A program made the translations under genes and the position numbers. Positions 11,386 through 27,300 of a DNA stretch of 64,000 bases are shown here, piece after piece (within the stretch, counting starts at the first letter, position 1; each line of letters begins with the position of its first letter). The notes beneath the pieces were generated by a model. The model was not told where the DNA came from, searched no databases, and was given only the letters and a program-made list of their open reading frames with translations. Source of the DNA: Cruorifilaria tuberocauda (taxonomy: Eukaryota > Nematoda > Chromadorea > Rhabditida > Onchocercidae); NCBI GenBank assembly GCA_013365365.1, contig JABVXU010000049.1, positions 179,651 to 243,650 on the forward strand. The letters are read 5' to 3'.

Positions 11386-14300
11386 TTATACATTATCGGA
11401 GTTGGTATCAAATGCTTCATCGGATAGGGTATCATCAAATTGGAAAGCATCATTAAGACGTGACATCGAGTTTAGAATTGCAGATAGGCGGGATGAACCA
11501 CCTTCTTCTGTATTAATTTGCCTTACCTAAATGTATCCATTATATTCATAATCAAATATAAATAAACAAAATGAATAGGTAAAAGAGATACCCCAAGCTG
11601 GTTTAGCTGTCTCAATAGGCGATCAACTTCGTCTGGCGCTCTCATGAATAGCCATTCTAACTTTTCTCCATTTTTGATTACACAAGCCGAGCGATCAGCA
11701 ACAAATACTCCCGTAGCCTGAGACATATGTGCCATGTCAATGCGCGCCAGCAATCTCACGAATCCATCAATTGCACAGTTTAACCCTTCTTGGGCTATTA
11801 AAATACTTTTTTCACATAAGCACACTACGCAGGCTGCTGGCTCATCATCCATGCCCTGTAAAGAATAACAAAACAAATCCATCAATCAAATGACCTCGGC
11901 AACTTTTACTGTATATTTAAGTATGGTCACTCAGATATTTAATTTATTTGTGCTTTTAATCGAATGACGCTATAAAAATCTTGCTTTAAAGAAGAATACG
12001 TCAAATCATAATGTACAGATAAAGTATTTCTATTTGAAGTGTACCAGTAAAGCAGTACCGTGGATGTGATTGCAAGAGTTATTAGTGATATCCATTTGTG
12101 CATATCAGCAGCACTCTGACAAATGAATTGAATTCTGCTGCTTTTAAGAACGATTTCGAACATATGTGGTGAACGATCATCACCTCTGAGTTCTGTTACA
12201 TCAGTAACTGAATCTCTAGAAAGAAACTTCTCTTTGAAAGCACTTTTTCATCCCTAATATTAATGCACATCCAACTATTTTAAAAATACCTGACACATAT
12301 AACGCGTTCGCCGAATTTGCATGTGGAGTCAGAAAACTGATAAAGTTTTTTATTCTGCAAATGAAAGTAACTCTGCTGAAAATCGCCTGAACCAAGTAGC
12401 CACGAAACTCCACTCCCAATTTCTTTATGATACAAAAAACCACTGTGTTGATAACCTTCTCCATTCATGCCGTATAATTTCGTTTGTCTCCACTGCGCAA
12501 GATAATATCCATAAAGTATAGGCTGATCCTACAAACTATGAGTCATTCAAAATTTATTATAAAGTGATTTATTATAAAGCAATTTTCTCTTATAGCTGTC
12601 AGTCCCTACATGAAAGCATTAAAGGAATTAAAAATTATGCCATTATTGATATCTTCATAAGTATAAAAACGTCACCTTTTGCAATTCCTTGGACATGAAA
12701 TTAGTAAGGTGTTGCGGAGTGCGATCAATATACACATTTAATTTGACTTTATCGGATTGGAAATTTGACATATAATTTCTATATGCATATTTTAGAGCAT
12801 TCAAAATTGCGATACCAAGCTGTTTACATGCCGCGCATATTTCCATAACTGATAAAAATTTGTCAGTTTCACCCTCACACACATTGTAATTTTTTTCAGC
12901 ATGCAGATACATCACTTGCAAATCTGGACCAACCTAAAGATTCTAACCAAAATATTTTAGATCGAAGCTGTTGAATAGGAACCATTTCTTTCAACTTAAT
13001 CTAAAATATAACCTACATGAATACTGCTGATATATCGGAACGGCAGGTATGCACGTGTAACATACGACTTTCTGGATACTAAAAAACTTTCTGCAGATAA
13101 CAAATAAGTCGCTTGATTAGAGAGAGCAAATAATCGTCTTTCAACTTCTCCTGTGCCAAAGTGTGAATATACCTTTAAAAGTACATGTAAAATAATCATT
13201 TATTTAATGTTGAGTGCCAATTTTTCAATACAGATAATTTGATCGAATAAAAACTGTAATAGTTGCATTTTCTTGATTTCTCATTTAGAATTTTTCGTGA
13301 TTTAATAAAAGCAATGATACCTGAAATAGACGCATAAACCGTTCAGCGTCGTGTTTGAAAACATTTATGCTAAGGCCAATCATTTCACCCATATCCAACC
13401 TTGAAGACCATTTCTCAACTGTTAAACAAATAAGTAGTGAATTGCAATTTAAATTCAAAATTGAGCAGATTTCTCGATTGAAAGAACGTTAATTATTTTA
13501 CTAATAACCATCAATATTCAATGAAAAGATGAAGAAAGCATACCTTATTTCGCCACATGGAAGATCGACTAAGGTTGCTATCGGTGATGATCTGTGTTCA
13601 CGTTCATGATAGTGAACATCCTCTATGGACAATTTTGCTTTTGATAAACTTGTTTTCAGAGCTATATCGAAAGGATCTACCGAAATAGTAGCATTAATGA
13701 CCTAAACTTCAGTTTGTAGCATAGTGGTAAGTTTGTGATATTATAAATCAAGCGTTAGCAAAATATTTAATCGCAAAAGTTGGTGAAATTTGCAACATCC
13801 GAAGGGCTTAAAAATTTCATCAGCACCACGCAGAGTCTCTAGGAAATTATATAAGTTCTGGTATCGATATAACCAACTGCGGGTTTAAACAAATGGTTAA
13901 GCCTCTAGTGTCATAGCCTTAAAAGCTTGCTATCGGCGTTCAGCCATATAAGCAACAGAGAATATGTTGCGTTATATTTTTAAATGGTTTTGATTTCAAA
14001 AAGTGAAAAGTGAAAATAATCAAAGTGTTGAAAAAATGAGGAGAACACTTAATTTTTAACATGACTGTTGAAGTTTCATAATCTTTCAAATAAAGGTCTT
14101 CGATTTTCTTCTAGACTCGAAAAGATATGTGTGCAGGATACAATTTCAGTGAAGTTGAAACTTATTCGCGTGTATATGGGAAAGAACTTTCCGCATTACG
14201 GGAGTAAAACTTTTTTTTTGTTATAGGGAGGAGAAATTTTCAGAGGGAGATGAAGTTCCACATGAAAATAGCCATAGACAATCAATCACTAATAGGAATT

Positions 14301-16033
14301 CAGAAAATAGTTACGAAAAAATTACATCAGGCTTTCTCTTTTCATTATAAACAGTACGTCCTGCTTCATCCACAGTATTCACTTCTTTTGGAAGACAATC
14401 ATTAATACCATTTGATGATTCACTGTTTCTACGCTTCAAGAGTTGACCAAAAATTTGATCCTAAATATTTCTATTTATATTTCAATGATCGTTTTGTATT
14501 TCAAAAATATTTAGAAAACGCTCGTGGGCAAATTAATCTGATATAATAGACATTAAATAATAGTTATCAGATTGAACTAGTTTTGATAAAGTGATTTACA
14601 GCGTCGTTTTCTGGTGTAGTAATATCTTCATCGAATGCCATTGTGTGAGTTTCCACGAAATCCTCTGGTAATGGTACATCAACCAATAATGATGAGACAT
14701 CCTGAGAATGTGTTGAATTTTCTGTTCGGGATCCTTGATGAATTGTTGGATGGCTTTGTTCTTCATGTGAATGCCTGGATAAAACAGCCAAACTATCAAC
14801 TGAAGTTGACGGTCGTTGATCACTAATCGACAGACGCATTATTGCTATTGGAATATCATTATGCTTTTCAAATGGTTTCTGAAAAATGAGACAAGAGTAT
14901 GCCCAATTGCAAAATACTAATAGTAAGTTCTGTTTCGTAAAGCGAAAATAAAATAACAAGATTTTGCTACCGAAAAGATATAAGCATATTTTAGAAACAA
15001 ACACGCAACTAAATATTTATAGTAGGATTTTTAGATTTTCACTTACAAAACAAAAATAGCTAATTTTCTATAGCAAGCCTAATCGTTTCAATCATTCAAT
15101 TGATAATTCAATCGATAATGCAAGATATAATCAAATTATATGCTGTATCTGAAATGAACAAAACGCACCAAAAATCTGAACCGAACTTCAGAAAAATCTA
15201 TCATTTTCTGTACAATTCGAGAAAGTAGAGGTTGATTTGCCATCACAGCTTCCCTATGGTAGAATTTCCGAACAGTTTCTAAATCTTGTTGAAAAGACTG
15301 AAATGTAACTTATTTAAAAGCGAAATATAATGGAAAATTATAATATGAACAGCAAAAAAAAAAACACTCACTGACTCACAACACAAAAAAACCTACAATA
15401 AGATCCTGCATCATTCAGCTCGATCTCCATTAATACTGACTAATTTCTGAAAAGAACATGTGCTTAGAAACCTGAAAATGGTACAGTAATGTTTGTTTAT
15501 TGAGAACATCCTTGAGCCATGCAATCGATAGCTGTCGCACTGAAGTGACACGCCATTCCCGTTTCAAATAATCGGTTTCGTTGCGAGACATAAACTCCTT
15601 CACAAATAACCAATACAATCGGTTACCATTGTTAAACCTAGGTAAAATAACCTTAGCTGTAGGTAAAAGAATTGTTAATAAAACTCAAAATACCCTGAAT
15701 ATCTGGTAAATGTTGACAATAATTTCATCTTAATCTATCATCACTCCATCATGCACAAGGATACATATGTATAGCTTATATATATATATACCCATAAGAA
15801 ACATACCCATAAGAAAGAAAAAAGTCGAACATCGTTATAAGATTTTGTGCGGCAATAGAACTTGAATCAAGAGGTGGACATCGACCTCCTAGCAAGTGTC
15901 GCCTCCATTCGACTACTATATCCGTGATGGCACGCATAACAGAAGCTTCGATATGACGATGGGATGAGAATGTAACTTCTGCATAATATCTTCTTCCTCC
16001 TCTGAATCCATCCAGTGGAGCTATCGTCATCAT
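11386..16033 (-). CDS. RUN and PH domain protein, PLEKHM2/SKIP-like
   Basis: Thirteen exons give 813 aa: 16033-15807, 15637-15472, 15297-15169, 14878-14600, 14460-14326, 13701-13509, 13418-13321, 13172-13017, 12933-12676, 12528-12290, 12215-12059, 11855-11592, 11526-11386. The start is the first of two adjacent ATGs. Residues about 25-175 resemble a RUN domain: WRRHLLGGRCPPL, FDFFLSYG, RLYWLFVKEFM, RQLSIAWLKDVLNKQ, SFQQDLETVRKFYHREAVM and RIVQKMIDF. A polar linker (175-400) follows. The C-terminal half has a PH-like segment (about 410-545), a PH domain (about 565-675: HSGFLYHKE, SYFHLQNKKLYQF, then FEIVLKSS...ICQSAADMHKWISLI) and a last PH-like block (680-767). RUN plus C-terminal PH is the layout of PLEKHM2/SKIP, an Arl8 effector linking lysosomes to kinesin-1; the identity is inferred from layout and short matches only. 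The exon 6 donor is uncertain: the stronger donor at 13544 puts a stop in exon 7, so 13509 is used. Overall presence is firm, naming moderate. Confidence 0.8.
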
Positions 16034-16778
16034 CCTCTTATTTAAAACTAATCAATTTACAGTATATGCATTTCAGTTTACATGCTTAAGTTGAACGAAT
16101 GCTCAGCAGTCCAATTCAAAAGAACTTGAAAATTTCAGAATTATCAAACTGCGCCAATTAACTTGCCTTCATTACCTGAGATAACCTAAGAAATTGAAAG
16201 CTACAGAAATCTTGAAACTAGACGACCGACATGGAATGAAATAGTTATGGTTATTTCCTACAGAACTTAATCCCGCAGTCCAATTCTACCGTCAGTTTGT
16301 TCACTAGCAGCTAAAAACCTTCACAGCTATTTGGCGGAAATTTTCTTCACATCTCACACTGTTCTCTTTTCTCTTTCAGAGGCAACATCTCTTCATGCCG
16401 TCTCATGTCTGCGTACACTCTCATTTATTTACACTGCCTCGTTTTATCAGATTGAAGACGTGGCAAGACTTATTGGTTGCGGGAGTGCTTCACTACTTAT
16501 ACGAGTGTATCCGTAGTTTATAGTGATACGGGGAGTGGAGGGGGTGGGGATGTTAGAGCTCTTAACATGTTATTCATCAGATTTCTCTCCTGTTGTCGTT
16601 GACTAATTTGTTTTCCGCAGTTATACGAGTTAAAGTCGACTTTCTGATCCAACAGTGGAGTTCGCGAAGTACAGGAGTGCATATTTCCTATCGTTAGTGA
16701 GTTAAGACTGTCATTATTAGATTTAAGTTCCGCAATAATAATTTGAACCGTTTAGTCTAAGAACTGTTTTATGCGGCG
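16034..16778. promoter_or_regulatory. Bidirectional promoter region, RUN/PH and ArfGAP genes
   Basis: 745 bp separate two start codons that point away from each other, so this stretch must contain both promoters and 5' UTRs. It includes a G-rich run at 16529-16549 that stands out in this A+T-rich genome, and a strong 3' splice site motif ending at 16620 on the plus strand. No TATA box at a convincing position was identified. Confidence 0.55.
16607..16620 (+). promoter_or_regulatory. Strong 3' splice site upstream of ArfGAP start
   Basis: The sequence TTTGTTTTCCGCAG, with a CTAAT branch-like motif just upstream, ends at 16620, 158 nt before the ArfGAP ATG. No coding sequence needs it, so it may be a spliced-leader trans-splice acceptor or the end of a 5' UTR intron. 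A second, weaker candidate (CCGTTTAG) lies nearer the ATG at about 16748-16755. Confidence 0.4.
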
Positions 16779-19512
<2,734 letters not shown>

Positions 19513-22500
19513 TACCCGATTAACTTATTACATCTCACTAGTTGTTTTATATCTTTTAATTTTCCAATGATTTCTTGAAACGATTCTTTTATAAAATACG
19601 AACTTCATCATCCGGAAAGACCTTCTTTCTGACCCAACAAGAATAGTCGGAAACGCCTGTTCTTTTAATTACTGAGAAAGTTGTAATAAGTACTTGTGAT
19701 TTATTCTGTTTAACATTTGAGCTATGTCAACAAATAAATATATCTTAAGGATGGATTCGCGACACTAGGCAACATCCAACCGAGATCGGACGACATTGGA
19801 AGTAATTTTATTTCCTGCAGTGCTACAGAGGTTATTAAAATTTTTTTAAACTACTGGTTTATTCCTGAAAAATAATCAGTAAAATTCATCAATGTTAAAT
19901 GCCATCAGTGGATTATACTCACATTTTTTAAAAAAATATTCAGTGGTTTTTGCAAAAACTTATCTATGTGCTGCAACTTTTGCATCCAAATGTCGGTTTC
20001 TTATTTTAGCCTTAACTGTGAGTAAGACATTATTGAGTAAATGAAAATCGAGCGCTGAAACAAAAAGAAAAACTATTTAATATATGATTACACGACGGAC
20101 GCAAATTTGGCGAATATCATATTTGCGTACTGGTCAGGATTATAATAAATGGAAGCTATTATGTCTAGAATAGACGATTCCTAATGTGTATTCTATAGGA
20201 ATAAGATAGGAACAAGTAGAAGTATAGTGTTAGATGAGACGGACTTTGCTAAATGTACAGTGTTGTACAATTAACAGTTATGATGAAAGGACAGGTTATG
20301 GAAAACCAGAGAAGTGTTGCATCAAAATCTGTCGTGCTGCACTTTCAGATTTTCCATTTCACTTTACTGTTCCTCTTTGATGTGCTCACTTTATAAAACA
20401 TCGTGCACTCATCACGTGATTTTTCTCAGATTTTTCTGGCTGTTGTATTTCAAGCGGCTGAAGTGATACCTATTATTGAGAAATTACAAAAGATCATGAA
20501 TTTGTTACGCATATAATAATAATTTCAATAACTATTAAAATGGCATATAGAGAGATATGCAGGCGCAGGAAATCATTTACCGTCTACTCTTTTTTTTAAT
20601 TTCTATTTTATTTATTCTGTTAAACTGTCAAGACCCACCGCTGAAAATTTACAGGGAACGAGGACCCCAGCCTTGAATCATCTGATGGCGGATTTTGCAC
20701 AGTTCAGCGTTGGTGGTGAATCTAAAAAACAAAATAGCTTACAAAAAAATATTTCATGAAATTAGGATCATGTGCTAATAAAGCTTGTTTACATTACAAG
20801 GATCTTTTACAAATATATCCACAGTGTACCAGTAAAATATCTTGTATCGTAATAAAATGCTGTTTTGTTATCTGTGGTTTTCCATATGCTATGTCCTGCT
20901 TTTAATGTAAATTTCTTTATGAATTCTTCGTGGAACACTGACTTTTACTTTATAATTTTTATTTTCTTGAAAACCACTTTCGTATTTCCCATTGCATGGT
21001 GTTTTTTTTTTCACCGCTTGTCATAAAATATCCAATACATGATTGAACGTTTGTTGATTAGTCGTATGTTCCGAGTATTTTCGAAATGGTATTCATTTCG
21101 ATATTGTTTTATAGGCTTAGAATTCTTATTCAGTTGCTGTCGCTATCCGATTATTGCTGACCTCTTCTATAAACTCGGAGCTTGGATAAAGTCATTTAAT
21201 AATCGTTAATTCTTTATCGTTTACCTTCGGGAATTAGTTCATGTCATTTAATAATAAGTAAATTGTTGAGGGTAGCAACTAATGTGTGCAATACTTCCTA
21301 AAAAAAAGGTTAAGTGAGGTATTTTGACTCGTCGTTTATTTCTTTTAAATTTTTTAAATAATTGGCCGATCGATAGCAGTGGTGAAGTGGGGAAGATTGC
21401 ATGAAAATGTATTTCTTAGTCTAAGTTATTGATTTTTACGAGTTGCTGCATATTATTTTCACTTTTTTGTGACGCAAGAGCGGAAGAGACACTCTGATTC
21501 ATATCATATGCAACTGAAGAGTTTGTGGCAAAGCATGATTTTGCCGTTGTTGGACATTTCGTGATTGTTGAGCATTTCATATTTATCTGTTTAAAATAGT
21601 TTTTTTTTTTAATGCTAATTATGAATTACAAGAGAGGGAAGTGTTGTGTTTCGTGTTTCATTTTGAGTATTATATCTTCTCATGTTTTTCGGGCAAACAC
21701 ATTCGAAAAGCAGTAATATAAATGCTGAACAAAAGAGCTCACGAAAATATTGCTTTGTAATTCCCACATTAAGACTAATTGATGAAGCCGTATTTGCCTA
21801 ATGAGGTGGGGATTTTGCAAAATAAGGCCGTACTTGATAGTAGACTTTTGGACAATTGATTTATAATCAAAGTTCCAAGGGAACAAGTTGGAAAGAAAAA
21901 GATAAATGGAAAAAGTGTATAAATGATTTTATAACTTGTAGTATTTTTTTTAACTTAAAATTCTAATCGTATGTCTCTTGAAATCTAGGAATTACATTTG
22001 GTTGCAGGGAACATGGTTTTGTACGAATGTCCTAGTTACTGCAATAAATTTCTATATTTTCGGTATTGTCATCAAATCATTTGAAATAAACTGTTGTCAA
22101 AAAGATTGGCTAGTTGAAAATAGAATAAATAGAGTTTCATAGGAAACTGATTCATTTGATTTAGTAACATGACTAATTAAAATAGGAAAAGCTTGGCAAA
22201 ATCATTTACCGATTTCTCATCTTAACATCTGATGTTATTCGGTGCCTTAAAACAGGTATATTTTTTAAAATGTTTTCGGCTCGTAAACGAAGAAATGAAC
22301 TGATTAGGACGGCACAGTAGCGATTTACGAAAAATACTTAATTTATAAATATTGAAATAGAACTTATTGATATTCTTTTTTCATTCGATGTAGACCTAAG
22401 CAATTTTGTTTGTTAAGGAAATCTCCTTTCTTAGTCTCGATGTTATGTTTTACAGAGCTAAAATATTTCATAAATAATAACATCTCATTCAGTCAATGGT

Positions 22501-22889
22501 TTCAGATCTTCATCAATTTTATATCAGAATGCAGTATCTTAGAGATATCCAAGTTAAGAGACTACTGTTTCATAATAAATGAGATAGGATGCCATACTAG
22601 TTGTATCATATGTTCATCTACATATTTTCAATTTATGTTTCTGGAAACTCGTGATTGATTTTTCGATCCTCAAATACAAAAATTTGATTTTAAAGCCATC
22701 AATTGAGAAAATTAGTGATATGAAATGTCCTTTTTCTCCTCTTCGTTTTAACAGTCACTTAAATTTCCACATTGGTTATTAATTTATCATATAAAAATGA
22801 ACTGATAGTGAATTTTTAATGTCCATTTGAAAAATAGGGTTTTATAAAATTTTTTTTTTTAATATTTTGTTTTTTTTGTGGTTCTCAAG
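19513..22889. other. Intergenic, no gene recognised
   Basis: Contains the ArfGAP 3' UTR and then about 3 kb of A+T-rich sequence with scattered homopolymer runs. Open frames of 60-80 codons on both strands (for example 22410-22658 plus) have no splice context or motif. A short perfect inverted repeat (ACGCAAAT at 20099, ATTTGCGT at 20121) is present. Confidence 0.55.
19733..19738 (+). terminator. Poly(A) signal for ArfGAP gene
   Basis: AATAAA about 220 nt after the ArfGAP stop codon, in an A+T-rich run. It is plausible as the main cleavage signal; chance occurrence cannot be excluded. Confidence 0.45.
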
Positions 22890-23551
22890 AAGCCAGTTTT
22901 CACTTGTTGAAGCGTGTAGCATTAAATCTGACTGCTGCGGCCGATTTTAACCGCTACAATGTAAGTTATGATGGCAGTGTGCTTTTGTGACTTCACACGG
23001 TCAGAAAATTTAACTTTAAAACTCAATTGTCCGGGAAAATATGCAGAGAAAGTTGTTTTCATCGGTAAGACAATGAAATTTGACCATCCTTCGCGGAAAT
23101 CGATGATCAACAAGAGAATATTCCAAGAGTTGAATTATATAGTCTTAAATTTTCAAATTTCTAGCTTTATATGTTGAAGGAGCGATTATTTGTTTTTCAA
23201 TTAGATATGACTCCACTTTTTCAGAACTTTTTCTAAATTTAAAATTCTCCACTCGTCAAGATGATAAAGTCGATAAGAATTGGTCATCAAAAAATTTTTT
23301 TTAAAAATCATTACAAAACACGCTTAAAAATTTTTTTGCAATATTCCCAAAGTGTGCTCCAAATTAAGCAATGGCTAACTATTGTTATGGAACTACCAAC
23401 AGTTAAAAGAGAATTAAACAAACCGAAAGATGCATTCATAAACCAGAAATCTATTATTTTTCCACATCTTTCAAAATCAAATAAGCGAAATTCTCAAAAT
23501 TCAAATTTTACTTTTGAGATTGGAATTCGAAAAATAAACCCAGATTTGTAA
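22890..23551 (+). pseudogene. Coding-like locus with frame breaks
   Basis: A T-rich acceptor ends near 22890. The following frame reads SFHLLKRVALNLTAAADFNR with strong coding character, continues to about 22987 and hits TGA. In the next frame the coding character resumes across a TTTT run (SENLTLKLNCPGKYAEKVVF) up to a good donor at about 23069-23070 (ATCG|GTAAGA). A TTTTTCAG acceptor near 23224 leads, in matching phase, to LFLNLKFSTRQDDKVDKNWS, which stops at a T/A homopolymer. A further frame of 96 codons (23261-23551, ending ELPTVKRELNKPKDA...) overlaps and continues. I do not recognise the protein. Two breaks sit at homopolymers, so either the gene is decaying or the assembly has indels there. 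Other genes in the window are unbroken, which favours decay, but this is weak. Confidence 0.35.
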
Positions 23552-24381
23552 ATATATATACAAAACTTTTTATAAACTTTTTATTCATTTAACTTGACCT
23601 TTTTTCTCCTTAATTTGTTTTGGATTATATAATTTCTATAGGTTTTATTATTTACTTTGATTAGAATATAATAACTACTTGTAATTAGAGCTGTTTTGTA
23701 CAGCTGAGCAGTTAATGTATTATATAAATGGTAATAATTTTGCTGTCTGCATCACTATAATTTTGAAATAGGCAGTGATTTAGCACTAACAAACTGATAA
23801 AATTTAGAACTTTGAATCTTTTTTGCTTAAATGAAATATGCAACCGCATTGTTCATATTAGAAACAGTTTATTAAATTCATTTAGATCAACAGCAAAAAT
23901 TTGAAAAATTAAAGAAAAATATAAACACCGAATAGCTAAGAAAAGGAGATAAATTAGAACGATGCAAAAAATAAAATGAAGCAAACTGATTATAAAATGA
24001 TGCAATGAAAGGATATGGAAAGTGAGATTTGTTACGAGATGGGATAATTTGATAGAAAAACACCCTGTTTACTTAAAAAATCACAATCATGAGCAAAATA
24101 ATTATTGAGGAGAGAGAGATTAATGCTATATGATAAGATTGTTGCTTTTTTGTGCTAATGACTGTAAATTATACTCGTCCTACTACTGTATTTGATGGCA
24201 TTCATGGCATTCTGATTTGAAATTAGTTTATTCTCTTAGCAAAATCTATTACTGATTTTTCGACATGTGGGTAATTTTAATTCTTCTACATTATCATTAA
24301 TAGAATATTTTCAAAAGCAAAAAAAAAAACGTTAAAAAAGAAATCAATGAATGTTAGAAAATGGGTAGAGCAATGCTTTAA
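23552..24381. other. Intergenic, 3' flank of K2P channel gene
   Basis: Very A+T-rich. A minus-strand AATAAA (TTTATT on the plus strand) at 24227-24232 lies 150 nt past the channel stop codon and is a good candidate poly(A) signal. Nothing else recognised. Confidence 0.5.
24227..24232 (-). terminator. Poly(A) signal for K2P channel gene
   Basis: AATAAA on the minus strand, 150 nt past the channel stop codon. A good distance for a nematode 3' UTR, but unproven. Confidence 0.45.
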
Positions 24382-27300
24382 TTATAGATATGCGGGTTGT
24401 TCGGGACGTAAAGCAGTAATTCTCCGCAGATATTCGGTGTCACGGAAGAAATCGGATTGGAACGAATTATGCCGTATTGTCGACATCCCAGATGAAGTTT
24501 CATCAATGAAACGTAATTTCATAAGAAGTTCATGAGGCTCGAATGGCCGATCACGTAGTTCATTGTCCAGAAAAGCCCGAAGATCATTCCACGTTACCTA
24601 AAAGATGTAAGGATGGAAGTATTTAAATTTTAAATATGCTAATTGAAAATTCGCGTTACTTTCAATAGTATAAGACTTAATAAAGGAAAAATTTACACGC
24701 ATACCCTTCCTCCCTTTTTCGTCCTCATTGCTCTTAATAGAACCACAATTTCTTTTAGTTCTTCGCTTAGACCAAGGAATTTTTTGGCTCGTCCGAAGTA
24801 ATGAAAGCGAGTAAAATATGCTTTCAGATGTGTTGATGCTAAGTCAATACACATCGTAACTACTGATAAACCTGTAGAAATATTGATGATTTATATATCA
24901 TAATTAACAATTCTTCCCTTTCCGTTGATTTGATTCTATAACACTTTTAGTAAGCCCGATGTAATTATTATCTCCAAGTTTATTCATTTATTTTTAATTG
25001 GAATATAGCAATCAATGAAAAAACAATAAGGATGTCATTTTTTCTCATCCTCTCATTCTTCTGCTTAAACTGTCCTTTCCCAGCCTACCATGAAACACGA
25101 AGTGAACTGAATCAAATTTTTTGGAAAATTATCCTGATAGTAATCGTTGTAGCTAATACGACAGATCTGTCAAACTATAAACATAATATATACATCAATT
25201 TTATGCATAAAAATATGAATGAAGGTTCAAAAAAAACTACTGTTTCTTCCATGCACTGAAAAAATGGAAAAATTTACTTATCTTTTGTGTTGAATCTGTG
25301 TTGGTCACAGAAGCCAGAAAAATTGATCAGCATTTTTTTTAAAAAGGTAATTTTTATTAAGTAACATTAGTCTCATTTTTTTAAGTAGCATCGTTTTTTT
25401 TTTGATTTTGACAGAGTCAGGATTGAATACTTGCAACTTTTTATATTGCTATCTTTATTAAGTAACATTAAAATTTTATACTGATGGATGATTGAATCAA
25501 TAATCTTATGGCGAGATTATGCTTTGTTAATCCATCAAACATTATTCGTTTCTTTTTTTATGGTTAATATTTCTCTTCAGATATTTAACAAATAAAAACG
25601 TACACACACACATACACACAATTACCGAATAAACTCCTGAAACAAATATGACTTCTGTATCGGTTAGACAAATATTTTTTTAACATGCACTTGTTCCTGC
25701 TAATTCTAATCCTCAGTTATAAGGAAACTTAAATGCTTCTGGATTTTTTCGATGAAAAAAACCATATAAAAATTCAGTAATTTCATTAAGATTATTTCAA
25801 CTAACATTCCAAAACAATTTATCTGCTCTCGTCTCTCTACGAATTGATTTCTAATGTTTTGGGGAAAAACAAGTAAAATTACCTATCACCGCAAAAAGTT
25901 TGCAAAAGTGACTAATTATTGAAAATTTTTGCAAGTTTTTAAAGCAGACTTTAATAAATAAGAGTCATTAACTGTTATTCTGTACTTACAGCACAAATTC
26001 GATTATGAATATATATGAATCTCTTCTGTTTTAATTTCAAGTGACCGAAATTTTTTTTGGCTTTTGTTAAAATAAGATAGATCATATGATCTGTATGGGA
26101 AGAGCGCATTCAATCATAAGATGAACTAACCAACGATGACAAAAGCGACAATAAGTGATAAGAAAATGTAATCGACGACGACGATATCGCCAAGGCCAAC
26201 AGTTACGATAAGATTGAAGCCAAAATGAAAAGCATGTAAAAACGACCACGAACGCTCCCAGTTGATGAACATGGCGGAACCCATTGAGCAGTACAAACAT
26301 ATGCATGACACATAAGCTCCTGGATCAAATGAAAATTTATCTAATCTTTAACGGAGAAAATTGTCAATCATCTTGCTTTTAACAAAAGTACTTCTCGCAT
26401 CACAAATCCGAGGGTTTACGAATCGCATACTTCATTGGCACTCGTAGATATTCAGACGAGCATTATAATTATAATTATATATTAACAGGAAACTTTCAGA
26501 ATATTAATCATAATTAAAATATTGAAGTGATAAAGAGTATACCAATTGGAAACCACAATTTCCCATCGCTTCCTTCTACGCCAAAAATATCTATGACATC
26601 GGAGTGACCGTTTGTTGATTGTGATGATTTCCTTCGCATATAGCGTTTTCGGAATAAGATTTGCTGAATTTGTTAATAGAAAAAAAAATTGCAAACAATG
26701 TGAATAACAGTTAGCATATCATGCATAAATATAGTTTATTGATTTAAGGAATATCGTGACAGATAAGTGTGATGAAACTAAGCTTTTTTATATCTCAATC
26801 TCATTCCTATTAAAAAATTTAAATGCTTTCTAATAAGTATAACATTAGCAATTTGAAAGCATACCTTAACTTTATGTGACATTTTGTTCCAGCTTGAAAT
26901 AAAACGAAGCAATGTTTCTGACAAAAATTTGCCTATATCTGCAGCCGTAATAAACATGAGAGGTATGCCAACTAAAGCGAATACTACTGCAAATATTTTT
27001 CCTAAATCCGTATCGACTGATACTTCGCCATATCCTGAAATATTGCCTAGCTGAATAATTCTATTAATTATTTAGATCAATCTTTTTTGCATAGATACCA
27101 ATTTGTAAAGTTAGCAAAAATTAATTATCAGTAGTTGATACAATCAAATAAATGAAGTTTGGAGATTTTCAAAAAAATTGTACCACATGTAGTGAGAACA
27201 GTAAGTACATATAATAAGGCAGTTGGGAAAGTCCACTTGTTGTGCATGCTATCAATATCATCTGGTTTTTGAAGTTCTTTACGGATTGGGCGTCGATCAT

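Noticed and set aside
20099..20128. Perfect 8-bp inverted repeat ACGCAAAT/ATTTGCGT
   Set aside because: Too short to be significant in 64 kb without conservation.
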